Shown: positions 46,432 to 59,173 of the stretch, in pieces
How positions within the stretch are numbered: position 1 is the stretch's first letter
Layout: every line of letters begins with the position of its first letter
Assembly (NCBI GenBank): GCA_028752905.1
Contig: JAQNBH010000013.1
Coordinates: 25,695,739-25,759,738, forward strand
Reading direction: 5' to 3'
From: Cladorhizidae sp. MBARI D1340-BT2
Lineage: Eukaryota; Porifera; Demospongiae; Poecilosclerida; Cladorhizidae
DNA: 64,000 nt
Position numbers and translations under genes: made by a program
Notes under the pieces: generated by a model
Database searches by the model: none
What the model was told of the DNA's origin: nothing
The model's input: the letters and a program-made list of their open reading frames with translations, nothing else

Positions 46432-47541
46432 TGCAGCCAGTGAACTGCCATGAAGCCAGTGAACTGCCATAAAGTTGCCAGTGAACTGCCATGAAGTAGC
46501 GAGTGAACTGCCATGAAGCTGCCAGTGAACTGCCATGAAGCTACCACTGCCATGAAGCTACCAGTGAACTGCCGCCATGAAGAATGAACTCCATGAAGCC
46601 AGTGAACTGCCACGAAGCTACCAGTGAACTGCCATAAGCTACCATTGCCATGAAGCTACCAGTGAACTGCCATGAAGCTGTCAGTGAACTGCCATGAAGA
46701 TGCCAGTGAACTGCCATGAAGCTACCAGTAAACTGCCATAAAAAGTGAATTCCATGAACCAGAGAACTGCCATAAAGCTACCAGTGAACTGCGATGAAGC
46801 TGCCAATCAACTGCCATGAAGCTGCCAGTGAACTGCCAGTGAACTGCCATGAAGCTACCAGTAAACTACCATTAGATTGAAGTCAATGAAGCCAGTGAAC
46901 TGCCACGAAGAGTGAACTCCATGAACCAGAGAACTGCCATGAAGCTACCAGTGAACTGCCATGAAAAGTGAATACCATGAGAACCAGAGAACTGCCATGA
47001 GCTACCAGTGAACTGCCATGAAGCTGCCAGTGAACTGCCATGAAGCTGCCAGTGAACTACCATTAAGATTGAACTCAATGAAGCCAGTGAACTGCCATGA
47101 AGCTGCCAGTAAACTGCCATGAAGAGTGAACTCCATGAAGCCAGTGAACTGCCATGAAGCTGTCAGTGAACTGCCATGAAGATGCCAGTGAACAGCCATG
47201 AAGCTACCAGTAAACTGCCATAAAAAGTGAATTCCATAAACCAGAGAACTGCCATGAAGCTACCAGTGAACTGCCATGAAGCTGCCAATCAACTGCCATG
47301 AAACTGCCAGTGAACTGCCAGTGAACTGCCATGAAGCTACCAGTAAACTACCATTAAGATTGAAGTCAATGAAGCCAGTGAACTGCCACGAAGCTACCAT
47401 TGAACTGCTGTGAATACCATGAAGCTGCCATGAAGCTGCCAGTGAATTGCCATGAAGAGTGAACTCCATGAAGCCAGTGGGAACTCCATGAAGCCTGTGA
47501 ACTGCCATGAAGCTGCCATTGAACTGCCATGAAGCTTCCAG
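46432..47541. repeat. 22 bp minisatellite, about 1.1 kb
   Basis: The unit is close to CCAGTGAACTGCCATGAAGC plus two bases, with variants (CTACC, CTGTC, deletions). There are about 50 unit equivalents, some grouped into higher-order blocks with AGTGAACTCCATGAA or AGATTGAAGTCAATGAA. Because 22 is not a multiple of three, minus-strand frames rotate and give open stretches rich in W, H and F; these are artefacts. Confidence 0.95.
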
Positions 47542-48339
47542 GAGCAACAGATGACACTAATAGAGTGGAAAAGTGACAAATTATTTGACTAATCTTTTCA
47601 ACTTGAAAATGTTTCATGACTAATATCAGAGCAGCGCATAACAAGTGAAGACTAATCTTATACAATTGTTTTAATATATTTGGTGGTCAATATATAAAAA
47701 AGAAAAGAGTCCTGTAAATGTTTGTTGTCTAAAATCATAATTTTCCTCCCAATATCTATATAGTCCAACAGAGACCTAGATAAATGATAATAACCAGTAC
47801 CAACCAATCACAGATTTTATTACTTACCATATTATTTACTACTACATATATATATATGCCTATGTATTTATGTAGACAAATGCATTGTAAGATACCTGGT
47901 TTTGTTGAACTTTTGTGCGGTTAACTATTGTCACAACTATTGAGGAATAAGTCCTTGGTACGAAAATATGCAGTTGATTGCTGACTCAGCTCAGCAGGAT
48001 TAATTGTTACGCATGCACATGTTTAAGCAAACTGAAACAGTTTAACAATAGATAATGGACAAGGTCAATTGTTGTTATTATTGTTGTCATAGTTGTTGTT
48101 GTTAAAAAGACTTTCTCAATGATCAACTTAAAATTTGTTTCTCGATGTGTTGGCTAGATGCTCTAGCTTCATCAGGAATAATGGCAGTATTATTCTAATG
48201 ATGCCAGCTGAAAAGCACTATGCAAGTTTGAATATACCACAAACAATTATTCTGGAACTTACATTTGCTATATTCCTGATGAATTCTAGTGTAGCTATAT
48301 GTTGAGAAACAAATTCATTGAGGAAGTCACTAGATATTA
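47542..48339. other. No gene recognised
   Basis: AT-rich flank. Includes CTTCATCAGGAATAATGG (48166) and TTCCTGATGAATTCTAG (48272), variants of the end motif found beside the ATT microsatellites. Confidence 0.5.
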
Positions 48340-48850
48340 TTATTTTTATTGTTGTTGTTGTTATTGTTATTATTATTTATTATTAACATTAACTGCAGCT
48401 ACTTCTACTACAACAACATCTACTACTACTATACTATTTCCTTATTATTTATATATAGTGACAATCTTCAGACACTCTGCCAAAATATAAATGTTTTGTG
48501 TTATGTCTTTAAAAATTGGCAGATCACGAAATTTCTGGTCTGTGAAGTGTCATTTGTTCTCTGATAAATACTCAGTTTCTCTGTTGATAACTTAACCTCC
48601 ACTCTACTGGTCATCCCAGTCAATGTTTCGTGTAGTATCTCACGCAGTTTCACTTTCTCCTTTGGTATTTCTTTGGCTTTTCTGCTTTTTGTTACACCTT
48701 GTACAGGTATTGTTCTAGCCATTCTGTAATCATGTTATTCAGGATTCCATATTGATGCGCTTGCATATAAGTAAGTAAAGATGAAGGAATATTTTTTTCC
48801 TGCGCGCGGCATAATCGTGACGGACGAAAGGTGTATTACAGATGCATGTA

Positions 48851-49028
48851 ATGCGCTATCGACCTATCTGCGCCATCGATAGATCGCGAAGCGCTAGCTA
48901 TGTGTTAAGGAAGATTAGCCCTCGCCCTAGCTATCAGTCGAGATGTGTGATCTATCGATTACTGCGCTAACGAATCCATAGATAGCGCAGCGCGATCTGT
49001 CGTTGGCGCAGATCGGTCGATAGCGCAT
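48851..49028. repeat. Hairpin-forming inverted repeat, right copy
   Basis: Arms ATGCGCTATCGACCTATCTG (48851) and, inverted, 49006-49028, with one mismatch over 23 bp. Counterpart of 12667-12862. Confidence 0.7.
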
Positions 49029-50035
49029 GACACATACATTCCAAACAGAAAACGTTTCAATCATCTTTTTTTTTTGCCAACTTTTCAACCAAAGTATGTA
49101 TCATGTTGTCAAGTTGGTCATGTTGTCAAGTTGGCAGTGTAGTTGTCCATTGTTTCCCCTGGAAGTGGTTTAGCTCTGGCTCGATGCAGATATTCGCAGA
49201 TATTCGTGCAGAATTCCATCAGCAGGTTAGCTGTAAGGTCATGGATTTCATGTGGCATATGGACAGGAAGCCAACTTTTGTGCAAACTAGTCTAGTGGTT
49301 AACTGAGAAACTTGAGCCACATGTACAGTTTGATGGTAAACAAGAGGAAGTCCACCCATACTTAGATATTGAGGAATGCGCTTTTCTGGAAGGAAAACCA
49401 ATGCTCATCTTTGGCGAAATTGTGAGCCAGATGGATGAGCCCTTCTCCTGTACCATGTCATAGGCATAGGAGCAAATGTGACTGCACCAATAAATAGAAG
49501 GGAAAGAAAAAAGGGGTGGGGCAGAGTGGAAAGTGGGTGTGGAAATACTAATTACCACGAATGCGCAACAGTTCCACAGGCCTATCTATGCCATCAGCTA
49601 CTCTCATTTTCTTCTTACCAGAACCATCATCAGTATCACACTCAGCGATTTAAATTCGTAGTGTATCCTTCTGCTTCATATAAAAAACAATAGACTTACC
49701 AATCCAAATTCGATAGCTACTCTAGCAAAAAAAAGAGCTCTTATCTCGCATTTCCACCATTCTATATTTCTTCAGTATTAAATTCTTCCTCTTTACAAAC
49801 ATCTCAAGCACTTCGCTACAATCTAGGCTTAAAAACTGGTTCTTTTCTCTGCTGCGTCGTGTTGCGTCACGTCCTCAAGCATTCTCAAAAAGACTTCTCT
49901 ACCACGTCCGCATGTTTCACACCAGACACGCATTGTGAATGAAATTCCGACCTTTGACACTTGAATACTAGGAATTCGACTTCGACGACAGCTCTGTGAG
50001 TACAATGATGACTACAACGTCCAGATAAGTGAGCT
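49029..50035. other. Duplicated sequence without recognised gene
   Basis: Counterpart of 12863-13815. Open frames on either strand are short, and several change length between copies. No domain is recognised. Confidence 0.5.
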
Positions 50036-50039
50036 GAGG

Positions 50040-50860
50040 TTCTACTGTATTGCAAGTCAGATGAAAAGATATGACTATTTCTATGGGGCTTCTCTATTAC
50101 ATTCCATTCTCGGACACTCTGACGACTTGAACAAGACCCTGCAACACACAAAGTGCTTCAGAAGGACAACACTGGCTAAAATGACACTAACTATATACCC
50201 TGAAGGTAGATGTGTTTGTATATAATTAGTGAGTAGATAGTATATACTTATATAGGAGATTTTTGTGATGATTGCGCACATGTGCAGGATAGTTTTTTGT
50301 GATGTATTATTGATTTGTTTGGTAATGATACGAGTACTGCTCCTTGATCTTACACAATTCTATGTGTCTCTGAATCTATGCAGTTAATGAGGTCAGACAA
50401 AAGTTACATTCAATTCTGACAGTGTCTAACAAAAGAAGCTGATGAATGTGATATTGAAGAGCCAGTACAACTGCCTGCATAAAAGGAGACCTCCACCATG
50501 CCTCGACTCTCACAGCACCAGTTGCAGCCACAGCAGAAATTTACTATCATGTTATGTCTTGATGCTGTTATCAGCTGAATTTCACATAGATTTGACCAGG
50601 AAGGCTATTAAATATATAGCCAGTAGCATTTGAGTGGTGGCCAAGAACAGGAAGATGGTGATGTTGATGAGGTATTTTCACTCTATCCAGAAGATCTAGT
50701 AAATGATGATCTTCTGTCACAGCTACAAACATTCCATGCAAATTTTAAAATTGACAGGAGCATGAATACTGAAGGAATGTCAAAGGCAGACAAAAATTTC
50801 ACTGATAATCAAAGTTATTCGCCTACTACTTGTCGCAGCAACCAATGTGGCAAGTGAGCT
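50040..50860 (+). pseudogene. hAT (DUF4371-type) remnant, uninterrupted copy
   Basis: Counterpart of 13820-14389 plus 17712-17945 with no insertion. YFYGASLLHSILGHSDDLNK (50075), a Y..EALD-like piece (50550) and DEVFSLYPEDLVNDDLLSQL (50660) are readable. It supplies the empty target site at 50608-50611. Confidence 0.5.
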
Positions 50861-51004
50861 GAATGAAGAGAACCAAAATATATATTTTAGATCCACATGC
50901 TCGAGGAATGTGATTATGATAATGAAGTGCACAAGGATAATTAATGTACTAATGAGTTTTGTTCTATATAGTGATTACAAGAAGTAAATTACCAACATTT
51001 TAAT

Positions 51005-51870
<866 letters not shown>

Positions 51871-52699
51871 ATCTAGCTTTCATCAGGAATATTATTTCAA
51901 GTTGATTATTAAGAATGTTATAGTAATTATTATTATTGTTGTTGTTGTTATTATTGTTGTAATAATAAATATATATTTTATTAATGCATTATATACTTGA
52001 TTGAACTAATAACAACAACAATATTTGTCAAGTATTCTATTGGTATCACTTTAAAATTTCTCCGTTTCATTAAAAATTTTGCCTCATGCCCTATATATTA
52101 TATTTCATTTTCTCCAGATTTTCAGCATGAAATTCTTGCCTCATCAACCCTGATTCACCCATAGTATGGGAAATACAGCTATATAAATTAAAGAATCATT
52201 TGGACAGTTTGTATATAGTGTTTTGGTAGTAAAATTATTTCTAACGGATATACTGTTGCAAGTTTATTATGTGGGAAGTGTAAATTTTAATGTTTTAGTG
52301 GTTTCTGGAGGATTTTAGGCACGCTCGAAACATTTTTGGGTTAAAATCGGCAGAAGACCATTTATGATACTTACATGCTACCAAAGTGAGTTTTAGCAGA
52401 GATATTTGTTTGGTCGCCATTTTCAATAGGGGTCAAGGATGAAAATTCATGGTTTTAAAATGGCTCCATGCTTCTATCTTCGAAGGATTCAAGGCTACTT
52501 GAATTTGAGGGGGAGGAGAGGGGGGGGGGGGGGGAGGGGGGATCAGCTGTGGAAACCATTTAGCATACTAAAATCTGCCAAGGTGAATTTTTTCCGAGAT
52601 ACATGCTTAACATTTTTTGGATGCAATTTTAAAATAGGGGTTAAACCAAATGTTGGGAGTACGGTACTCCCCAATTATGAAAATGCAATCTGACTTGCA

Positions 52700-53496
52700 A
52701 TGTACGAGTTATATATGGAGATACCTAGGCTTGTGAAGATTTATGCAGCCTAAGTTCTTACTGAAGAAGCAGTTCTTGAAGCTATTGATGTGATTCACCT
52801 GATCGATATAGATGAGGATGGCATTCTGATCGATATAGATGAGGATGGCATTCTCAGACCTGATACTCTTGATATTGGAGATGATACTTGGATTTATATC
52901 CAAGAACTGGTGGAAGAAATGGACATGAAACCTTTTTCAGCCGTAAGGCAGTTTTACTTGGCCACACCTAAAAAATGTTCAGAAAGTTTCCTTTTAGAGA
53001 CCCACAAAGACATGGGAATTGATAAGATAAAATCTTGCTCTTTTAAGACAGCCAAAAGACTTGCAAAATGGTTTCCTCAAATTCAATTGGCTTCCTCCAG
53101 TTCCCCTGAGTGTCTTGCTGAAGAATTTATGGATTATTTGCTTTCACCAGAAGATCTTATTACTAGGTCTTGAGATTGCGATGGATCAGAGAAATCTTTC
53201 CCTGGGCCATTGTGGCAAGAAGTCGGCAAAATCACAATATTGGGGCGGTTAAGATTTGCAAACTTTCTAAGCTGATGGCTGGACTTATGTCAATTCTCTG
53301 CTCCGATACAGACTCTGAACATGGATTCTCAATTCTTAGAAAAATCTATACTGACCAATGGTCCAATTTAGATCAGACAACGGTAGTTTCTCTGATGTGT
53401 CTAGAGTTGAACTCTGATAATTGCTGTCACAATACCAAGTTTGACCAAGACCTATTGAACATACATAAAAATGCAATATTAATAAGCAAGAGCTAA
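52700..53496 (+). pseudogene. hAT transposase remnant, unit C, 5'-truncated
   Basis: Matches 21148-21917. IDEDGIL is tandemly duplicated (52805-52850). Then RQFYLATPKKC, RLAKWFPQIQLASSSS and the shifted-frame dimerisation part with DSEHGFSILRKIYTDQWSNL. The N-terminal half is missing because of the deletion at 52697. Confidence 0.75.
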
Positions 53497-54189
53497 AATG
53501 AATCATACGATATTTACTACACCTTTGTCTAATTAAAAGGGTGTGTTTAGTGGGTGTAGGTTCCTTTTGGATTTCCCTGAAATTGATTTTGAAAAGCTGG
53601 AACTATGCTGTAACACTATACAAGTATATTGGCAGTGATCTAGACAATGATACTTGGCAGTGATCTATGGACAATGATACTTTGCAGTTATCTATCGACA
53701 ATAATACAAACCAATAAAGTCTTCATAAACCAACAGATATGCTCCAACATACCTAAAGCATAATAATTATATATATTATACCATCTGTTCCTTACCAGAT
53801 CAATCCACACATTCATCCACTATAATGATAAAGTAATTGGCAACTTGAATTTGTTCAACTATCCCATGAAAAATGGTGTGAGACACGAGCAGTAACATTT
53901 TATTCTGGATATCAGTATTTGTCATTCTTTTCTTCTAGCAATTCAGACTAAATGTCAAATACATAATTTATGTTATATATTATGTTCATGTTCATTCAAT
54001 GATGAACTTGGCTAGCTAGCAATTAATTAATATGAACTAAATATGTTCATTTTTAGTTTTTTAGCCATATATATAACAAATAAAACATTTTAGTCTTGAT
54101 TTTCCATTTTATGTTTATTGCTTAGTTATGTCATAGATGAGCAGCCTCAGAACTTTGTATGTGTAACTCCAAACCGGATCAATTATAGC

Positions 54190-54660
54190 AGATACGTCAG
54201 AAAACGGCTTTTGGTGAGAAATTTCCCGCTTTTTAACCATATTTTGCTCCAATTTGAGGAAAAACTGTCTGAAATCGCTCATTCTTGTCAAAATGGGTCC
54301 TTTTCAACGTTATGGAACTGTTTCTACTCTTTAAATGAAAGAAAACGGCCTTTGGTTAGAAATATCCCCTTTTTAACCGAAAGAAGCTAGTGTTTTGAGG
54401 AAAAACTGCCTGAAATCGCTCATTCTTGTCAAAATGGGCACATTAGCTTCCTTTTCAACATTATGGAACTGTTTCAACTCTTTCAATGAGAGAAAAAGGC
54501 CTTTGGTTAGAAATCTCGCTTTTTTAACCGAAAGAAGCTCCAATTGGGTCGTTTTTAAGCATTTTAAGGAAAAACTGTGAAAAATCGCTCATTCTAGTCA
54601 AAATGGGAACATAGCTTCCTTTTCATCATTATGGAACTGTTTTTACCCTTTAAGTATGCA
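54190..54660. repeat. Tandem repeat, unit C
   Basis: Counterpart of 22620-23090, with one unit partly deleted. Confidence 0.75.
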
Positions 54661-55004
54661 TGAGTACATGGACAAAAGCATGTGGATCACAACTAACTTT
54701 GAGCTGGTCTGTTCAGCTCGTAGGAGACCAACTTCCTGGGCTCTCTGAAAAGTAAGCACCCATGAGCTAGGCTCCCAGTGAAGTATGGCTATTATGTGAA
54801 ATGGCAACATCAAGAAATATCGTTTTCCCATTAGCTAAAGCTAGGGATAGGGCAGGAGAGAGAGAACAAGTAATAGAGAAATGCAAAATTTCGTGGGAGT
54901 AATAGTGTGAGAGTTAGTGGGTGAGTTTTCATGCTATGAAGTAGGTCCTCGGCACCACCAGAGAACAAGTGATGAACACTTAAGGTCCTGGATTTCACCT
55001 TTCG

Positions 55005-55150
55005 GTTCCACTCAAACTTGATTTAGGGTTTCAACCAAACTTAATTTTGGATTTCATTGAATTTGGATTACACCCAAACTTGCTTTTGGGTTTCACCAAA
55101 CTTGCTTTTGGGTTTCACCAAATTTGATTTTGGGTTTCAACCAAACATGA
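55005..55150. repeat. GGGTTTCACC short tandem repeat, unit C
   Basis: Counterpart of 23430-23590. Confidence 0.75.
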
Positions 55151-55204
55151 AACCAAAAATCATGGAGAGCACAGACTCATGTCCTGGTGACTTCTTCTGT
55201 TATG

Positions 55205-55750
55205 GTATCTTTGCAGAAGTAAAATTCAAGTTTCAATGGTAACAGAAAGCCTTGGGTATAATGCTGTTTATGGTAGCACATGGAGAAAATGGCAGCCCAC
55301 ACTGTGGGCGCAGCTGAGCCCATAGATAGCAAACTGATTCACTGTGCCCCCACAATGCTGGCATACATGTGGCCTACACATTAGTCAAAGGTCTACAGCA
55401 ATACCTAGGGGGCAATGGGAGGAGAAGATAGCCAAAAATTGTCAAGGCGGCAAGCAAACGAGCTCTGGAAAATGGGTCATATGTATTTTCAAGAAGATTG
55501 TCAGAAACCTAACAATGTTCCAAATCCTCTGATGATGTCAGGAACAGGGGGGGAGGGGGGGGGGGAGGGGTCATGACCCTTGGACCAGTGGAAGACTGCA
55601 TTATTCAAATTGGGGAGTGATTCCATGGAGATGAGGTGGGAGAATGTGGTGAACAAGGACCAAACAGCTGGCATGAGGTGCCAGGATGGCAGAGAAGGTG
55701 GTAGTTGTTTCAACTTTAGTATAATCTCATTGGTTGTTTGTTGCAAGATT
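55205..55750 (-). pseudogene. LINE C-terminal fragment, unit C, mostly deleted
   Basis: Counterpart of 23871-24531 on the minus strand. The diagnostic VVPWEFEKLLVW part has been lost, and only the upstream Cys-containing region and flanks remain. A poly-G run lies at about 55547-55571. Confidence 0.45.
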
Positions 55751-55759
55751 ATGCCCTTA

Positions 55760-57043
55760 TTTGGTCATTGTAAAACCTCTGCTGGCTTAAAGGAGGTATG
55801 GCAGGAAGTTATTTAGTTGATCTCAATTTTTGATTTAGCCAGACTTAGTTATGTTGTGTTGTAGTCACTGATAATTAAGCCATCTTTAAGTCAACCAACT
55901 TCTAGCTTACGCTGATTAGATAGATAAGATAAATTTCTGCGCAGACCAAAACCCAACACATACACAACCAATCATCTAAGAAGTATGTGGTGCACATTCT
56001 TTAAACAGCACATTTAGCAAATAGGTGTGCATCATGGATGTGTATCGCACAATAATTACAGCAGCACACCCTATGCCAGTATGGTGTGCTAGGCATTAAT
56101 GATTTAGCGTGACTGTACATGCTGCAGTATTAACAGTGTACTCCATTCTCAGATAGGTCACAGCACAGTAAGACAAATGTTATGGTGTAGCTACATTAAA
56201 ATGCAACCCTTAGATATCTGCCTCACTGAATCTAGTATATTTACACTAGAATGAATTGCCTCATCAGAATAGCAAGACAGGAGTCACTCCAAATAGAGGT
56301 TGCCACACACACATACCATTATCACCAGCCTATCCCCAAACAACAATGATGTTGAATTAACACCCCAAGAAACAGCTACACCCTAGATAGCTTCATACTC
56401 CAGGAAGGTTACTCAACCCAAACCAAAATAGCTCCCAATTAAATACCACCTACCCTTCACCATAGTTACTTGGGGAACGCAGACAAACAGACACTCAACA
56501 GGACAAACACAGAATATGCACACATCCATCATGCACAGAGAAGATTATCTACTAAAACCTTCCACCTCAACCAATACACATGCTATCCCAGACACCCTAC
56601 CCCACTCACCACTAACCACACACCATGAGGCTTCCACAAATGTTACTGCCAGGCAGATTTGGTTAAGGCATACTTCCCCAACCCAGCATGAGTAGTGCTT
56701 TCCATCCTGAGGTGGAACTGCTTAAAATTACATATTGCAACAAGCCTTAGTTTGTAGCCATATTTCAACTTGATTTTCGACTTCACAACTAGCCATCCCA
56801 ATGTATTAAGGATCCATTTGTGCAGCATACAGAAGTTGGGCATTTTAAAGAACTTGCATGTACAACTTATAATATAAAAATGAAGGCTTGACAAGATGCT
56901 TAGAACAGCCATATAAAGCTCTGCATTCAGTTCTGGTGTTGGACAATCTTGAGTCCAACCCAAAAAATCTAATGAACAAACAGAGTTCAAATGTTTGTGT
57001 AGATGTGAAGTACTAATATAGATTGAATGTGTGGAATATCAAG
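55760..57043. other. GT92 3' flank, unit C
   Basis: Counterpart of 24540-25844. Nothing further is recognised. Confidence 0.5.
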
Positions 57044-58387
57044 TTACACCTTACATCTCTCTTTATTGGTCCTTATATGGGCAACATAAAGTAATGTTTT
57101 ATCCTTAACTTGCGCTACGCTGATTGAAGGTAAAAGTTCATTTGATATATGAGCAGTTGATGTCACGACTCCAGATAACTTTGAAACACTCTTTCCTTCT
57201 TCATTCCCAATTCCATAGCTTGATTTCAATGTGTTAGTGACGTTACCATCTGTTAACTGGGAAAGTGCTTCCAGATTTAATTCACAAGGCAGGTCAATCC
57301 ACAGTATGCGTGCGCACCCTATTGACTTATCATGGAAGATTTCTTTTATGTAATAGTGGATATCCTTTTGTTGAGGAATCAATGGAATGATGAAGTCATC
57401 ATAATCCAGCACAAAGGCAAAATCAAACACACCTCGATATCGCATGATGCAGTCCTGAATTTTCAAGGCTTGAGAGTAATAAAAAACAGTGTCTATGTAC
57501 TTGTTCCACACTTCCATCACCACAAAGCCACTTCTCAATGCTTCTTCAAGAAATGGATAAATAATTGTTGCATTGTCAGCAAAACTCTTATCCACGTTCA
57601 AGTGCACCCTATCCATACCAAGAGTTTTCTGGTAAATGAGCCACTCATTAAACCGTGAAGGATGATTGAACATGCTAGTACACATGACAATGGAATTGTT
57701 GCCTCTCATTGGTGTGGGGTTATTGTCCATGTTGTGGTAAATAAGGGGATGCTCAGCTTTGACTCGAACTAAAGCCTCGTTCTTTCTTGCCTTGTAGATG
57801 ACATAAGCAATGCTACCATTAAAAATTGCACTGTGAGGCAATCCATAACATTCAACCATACCAAAGAAATATGTGATATTAGGTTTAGTTCTCCTTACCC
57901 AGTTGATCATTGGGTCTGGAGTGATAAGAATTGTCTTTGAATGGTGGCCATTTACCTCACAGTGGGTAATGACACCCTTCCTCAATCCGTAAGAACTAAT
58001 CTCTGCCAGGATACACAGCACATCTCTAGGCTTGTTAGCAACTGTTCTGTTATCATAGTAGACCTTGCGTGGGATGACTTCAGCATCACTGATATATTCA
58101 TTTGTAGCAATGGTTGGCAGATATATTCCATTCACAGAAATACCAGGTGGATATATCTTTGTACGTTGATTATTTACTGTTCTGTTATCGTAATCGATCT
58201 TGTGTGGAATGACTTCAGCATCAATAGTATAATCACTTGTAGAAATAGTGGACTGATACCTTTCATTCAGAGAAGCAACCAGATAGATCTTTGTAAGTTG
58301 ACTAATTACAGAAGATCTATAAACGGCTACCGTACAAACTCCCCAAACCAGAACAGCAATTACGCATAATATTTTATTCTTCTTCAT
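57044..58387 (-). CDS. GT92 family glycosyltransferase, copy C (447 aa)
   Basis: Intact, single exon, the same length and start (MKKNKILC at 58387) as copy B. It has an N-terminal signal anchor (residues 6-24), two DAEVIP..DNRTV stalk repeats 45 residues apart, and a GT92 domain with MCTSMFN, LGMDRVHLNVD and DYDD. Compared with B, I see changes at about four positions (near 166, 364, 394 and 447), all outside those motifs. The one-base difference upstream closes the extra N-terminal frame seen in B, which supports the shorter start. Expected to act in the Golgi lumen on glycans; donor and acceptor are unknown. With B it forms a very recent gene pair. Confidence 0.9.
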   Translation of the reverse strand: MKKNKILCVIAVLVWGVCTVAVYRSSVISQLTKIYLVASLNERYQSTISTSDYTIDAEVIPHKIDYDNRTVNNQRTKIYPPGISVNGIYLPTIATNEYISDAEVIPRKVYYDNRTVANKPRDVLCILAEISSYGLRKGVITHCEVNGHHSKTILITPDPMINWVRRTKPNITYFFGMVECYGLPHSAIFNGSIAYVIYKARKNEALVRVKAEHPLIYHNMDNNPTPMRGNNSIVMCTSMFNHPSRFNEWLIYQKTLGMDRVHLNVDKSFADNATIIYPFLEEALRSGFVVMEVWNKYIDTVFYYSQALKIQDCIMRYRGVFDFAFVLDYDDFIIPLIPQQKDIHYYIKEIFHDKSIGCARILWIDLPCELNLEALSQLTDGNVTNTLKSSYGIGNEEGKSVSKLSGVVTSTAHISNELLPSISVAQVKDKTLLYVAHIRTNKERCKV

Positions 58388-58522
58388 AGCAGCAAAATTG
58401 AATGTTGATAAACGTCGATTCGGGAAAGAGAAAGGATGTATGACTCAACTCACAAGATGGTTTGGTGCCCTTATTGCGAGGTTCTGCTCAATATCCCAAG
58501 TGGGCTACGCATACGCCCTTCC

Positions 58523-58615
58523 TGTCATATAATTATGTTAGTTACCAGGATACCGGAAGTATGTTGGATACCGGAAGTTTGCTTTGTTAAGAATCTAAGT
58601 ATCTAACATGGTAAA
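58523..58615. promoter_or_regulatory. LTR-like upstream segment with two ACCGGAAGT boxes, copy C
   Basis: Same arrangement as 27323-27420: TGTCATATAATTATG at 58523 and ACCGGAAGT at 58552-58560 and 58570-58578, about 165-190 bp upstream of the start codon. Confidence 0.45.
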
Positions 58616-58800
58616 AAAGACTTAGGTAGAATTGTGAGTAAAATGGCTGAGCTAAAGCTAGCAGTTCCCAACGTACAATTGCAGTTTAGGGGCCACAATT
58701 GGCGCCGCGTGAATTTCCACTTCCGCGCACAACATTCCGCGAAAATTGCCGCGCATAACTTTTTTACACAATAATATTTACATATTATTAAATTAAACTT

Positions 58801-59172
58801 TGTAAACATCTGAAATATGATTAATAATTTGTGCAAATGGAGTCTCTTTGCCATACTTTCTCCTCCACACATATTCTATAAGGTACCCTTCCAAGAGGGC
58901 CTTGCTGGTGCCATGAAGCTTCATTTTCCTCTTGGCCATGTGCCCTCGATGGATTGGGTGTATGCACCTGTGACAGGGTCAACAAAATGCTGAGAATGGT
59001 TGACCATAAGGTGTGTATACCCAACTTGATTGAGACTCATATAGGCTTTCCACTCATCCGTGTGAATCTCTGTGCCAGGAAGCACATAGCTACCTGGATT
59101 ACAGGGATGAGCGTGTTGGTATCACGGCAAGGCACAACAGCAAGAAACACTTTATCAGTGCCACGTTCTACT
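58801..59172 (-). pseudogene. Merlin-type (ISXO2/IS1595-like) transposase remnant
   Basis: The minus strand, in three frames, reads [20 protein letters not shown], then [20 protein letters not shown] with [20 protein letters not shown], then [18 protein letters not shown]. The D of TDEW and the E of SIEGTW correspond to catalytic residues of the ISXO2-like domain; the family's N-terminal part is absent. At least two frameshifts. Eukaryotic proteins of this type belong to Merlin transposons. It lies head-on between GT92 copy C and the fourth unit fragment. Confidence 0.75.
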
Positions 59173-59173
59173 C

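Noticed and set aside
46432..47541. CRISPR-like array
   Set aside because: Head-to-tail units without unique spacers, in eukaryotic repeat DNA; it is a minisatellite.
46398..47665. Minus-strand Trp/His-rich open frames
   Set aside because: Produced by the 22 bp minisatellite; the frames rotate and share no start or domain.
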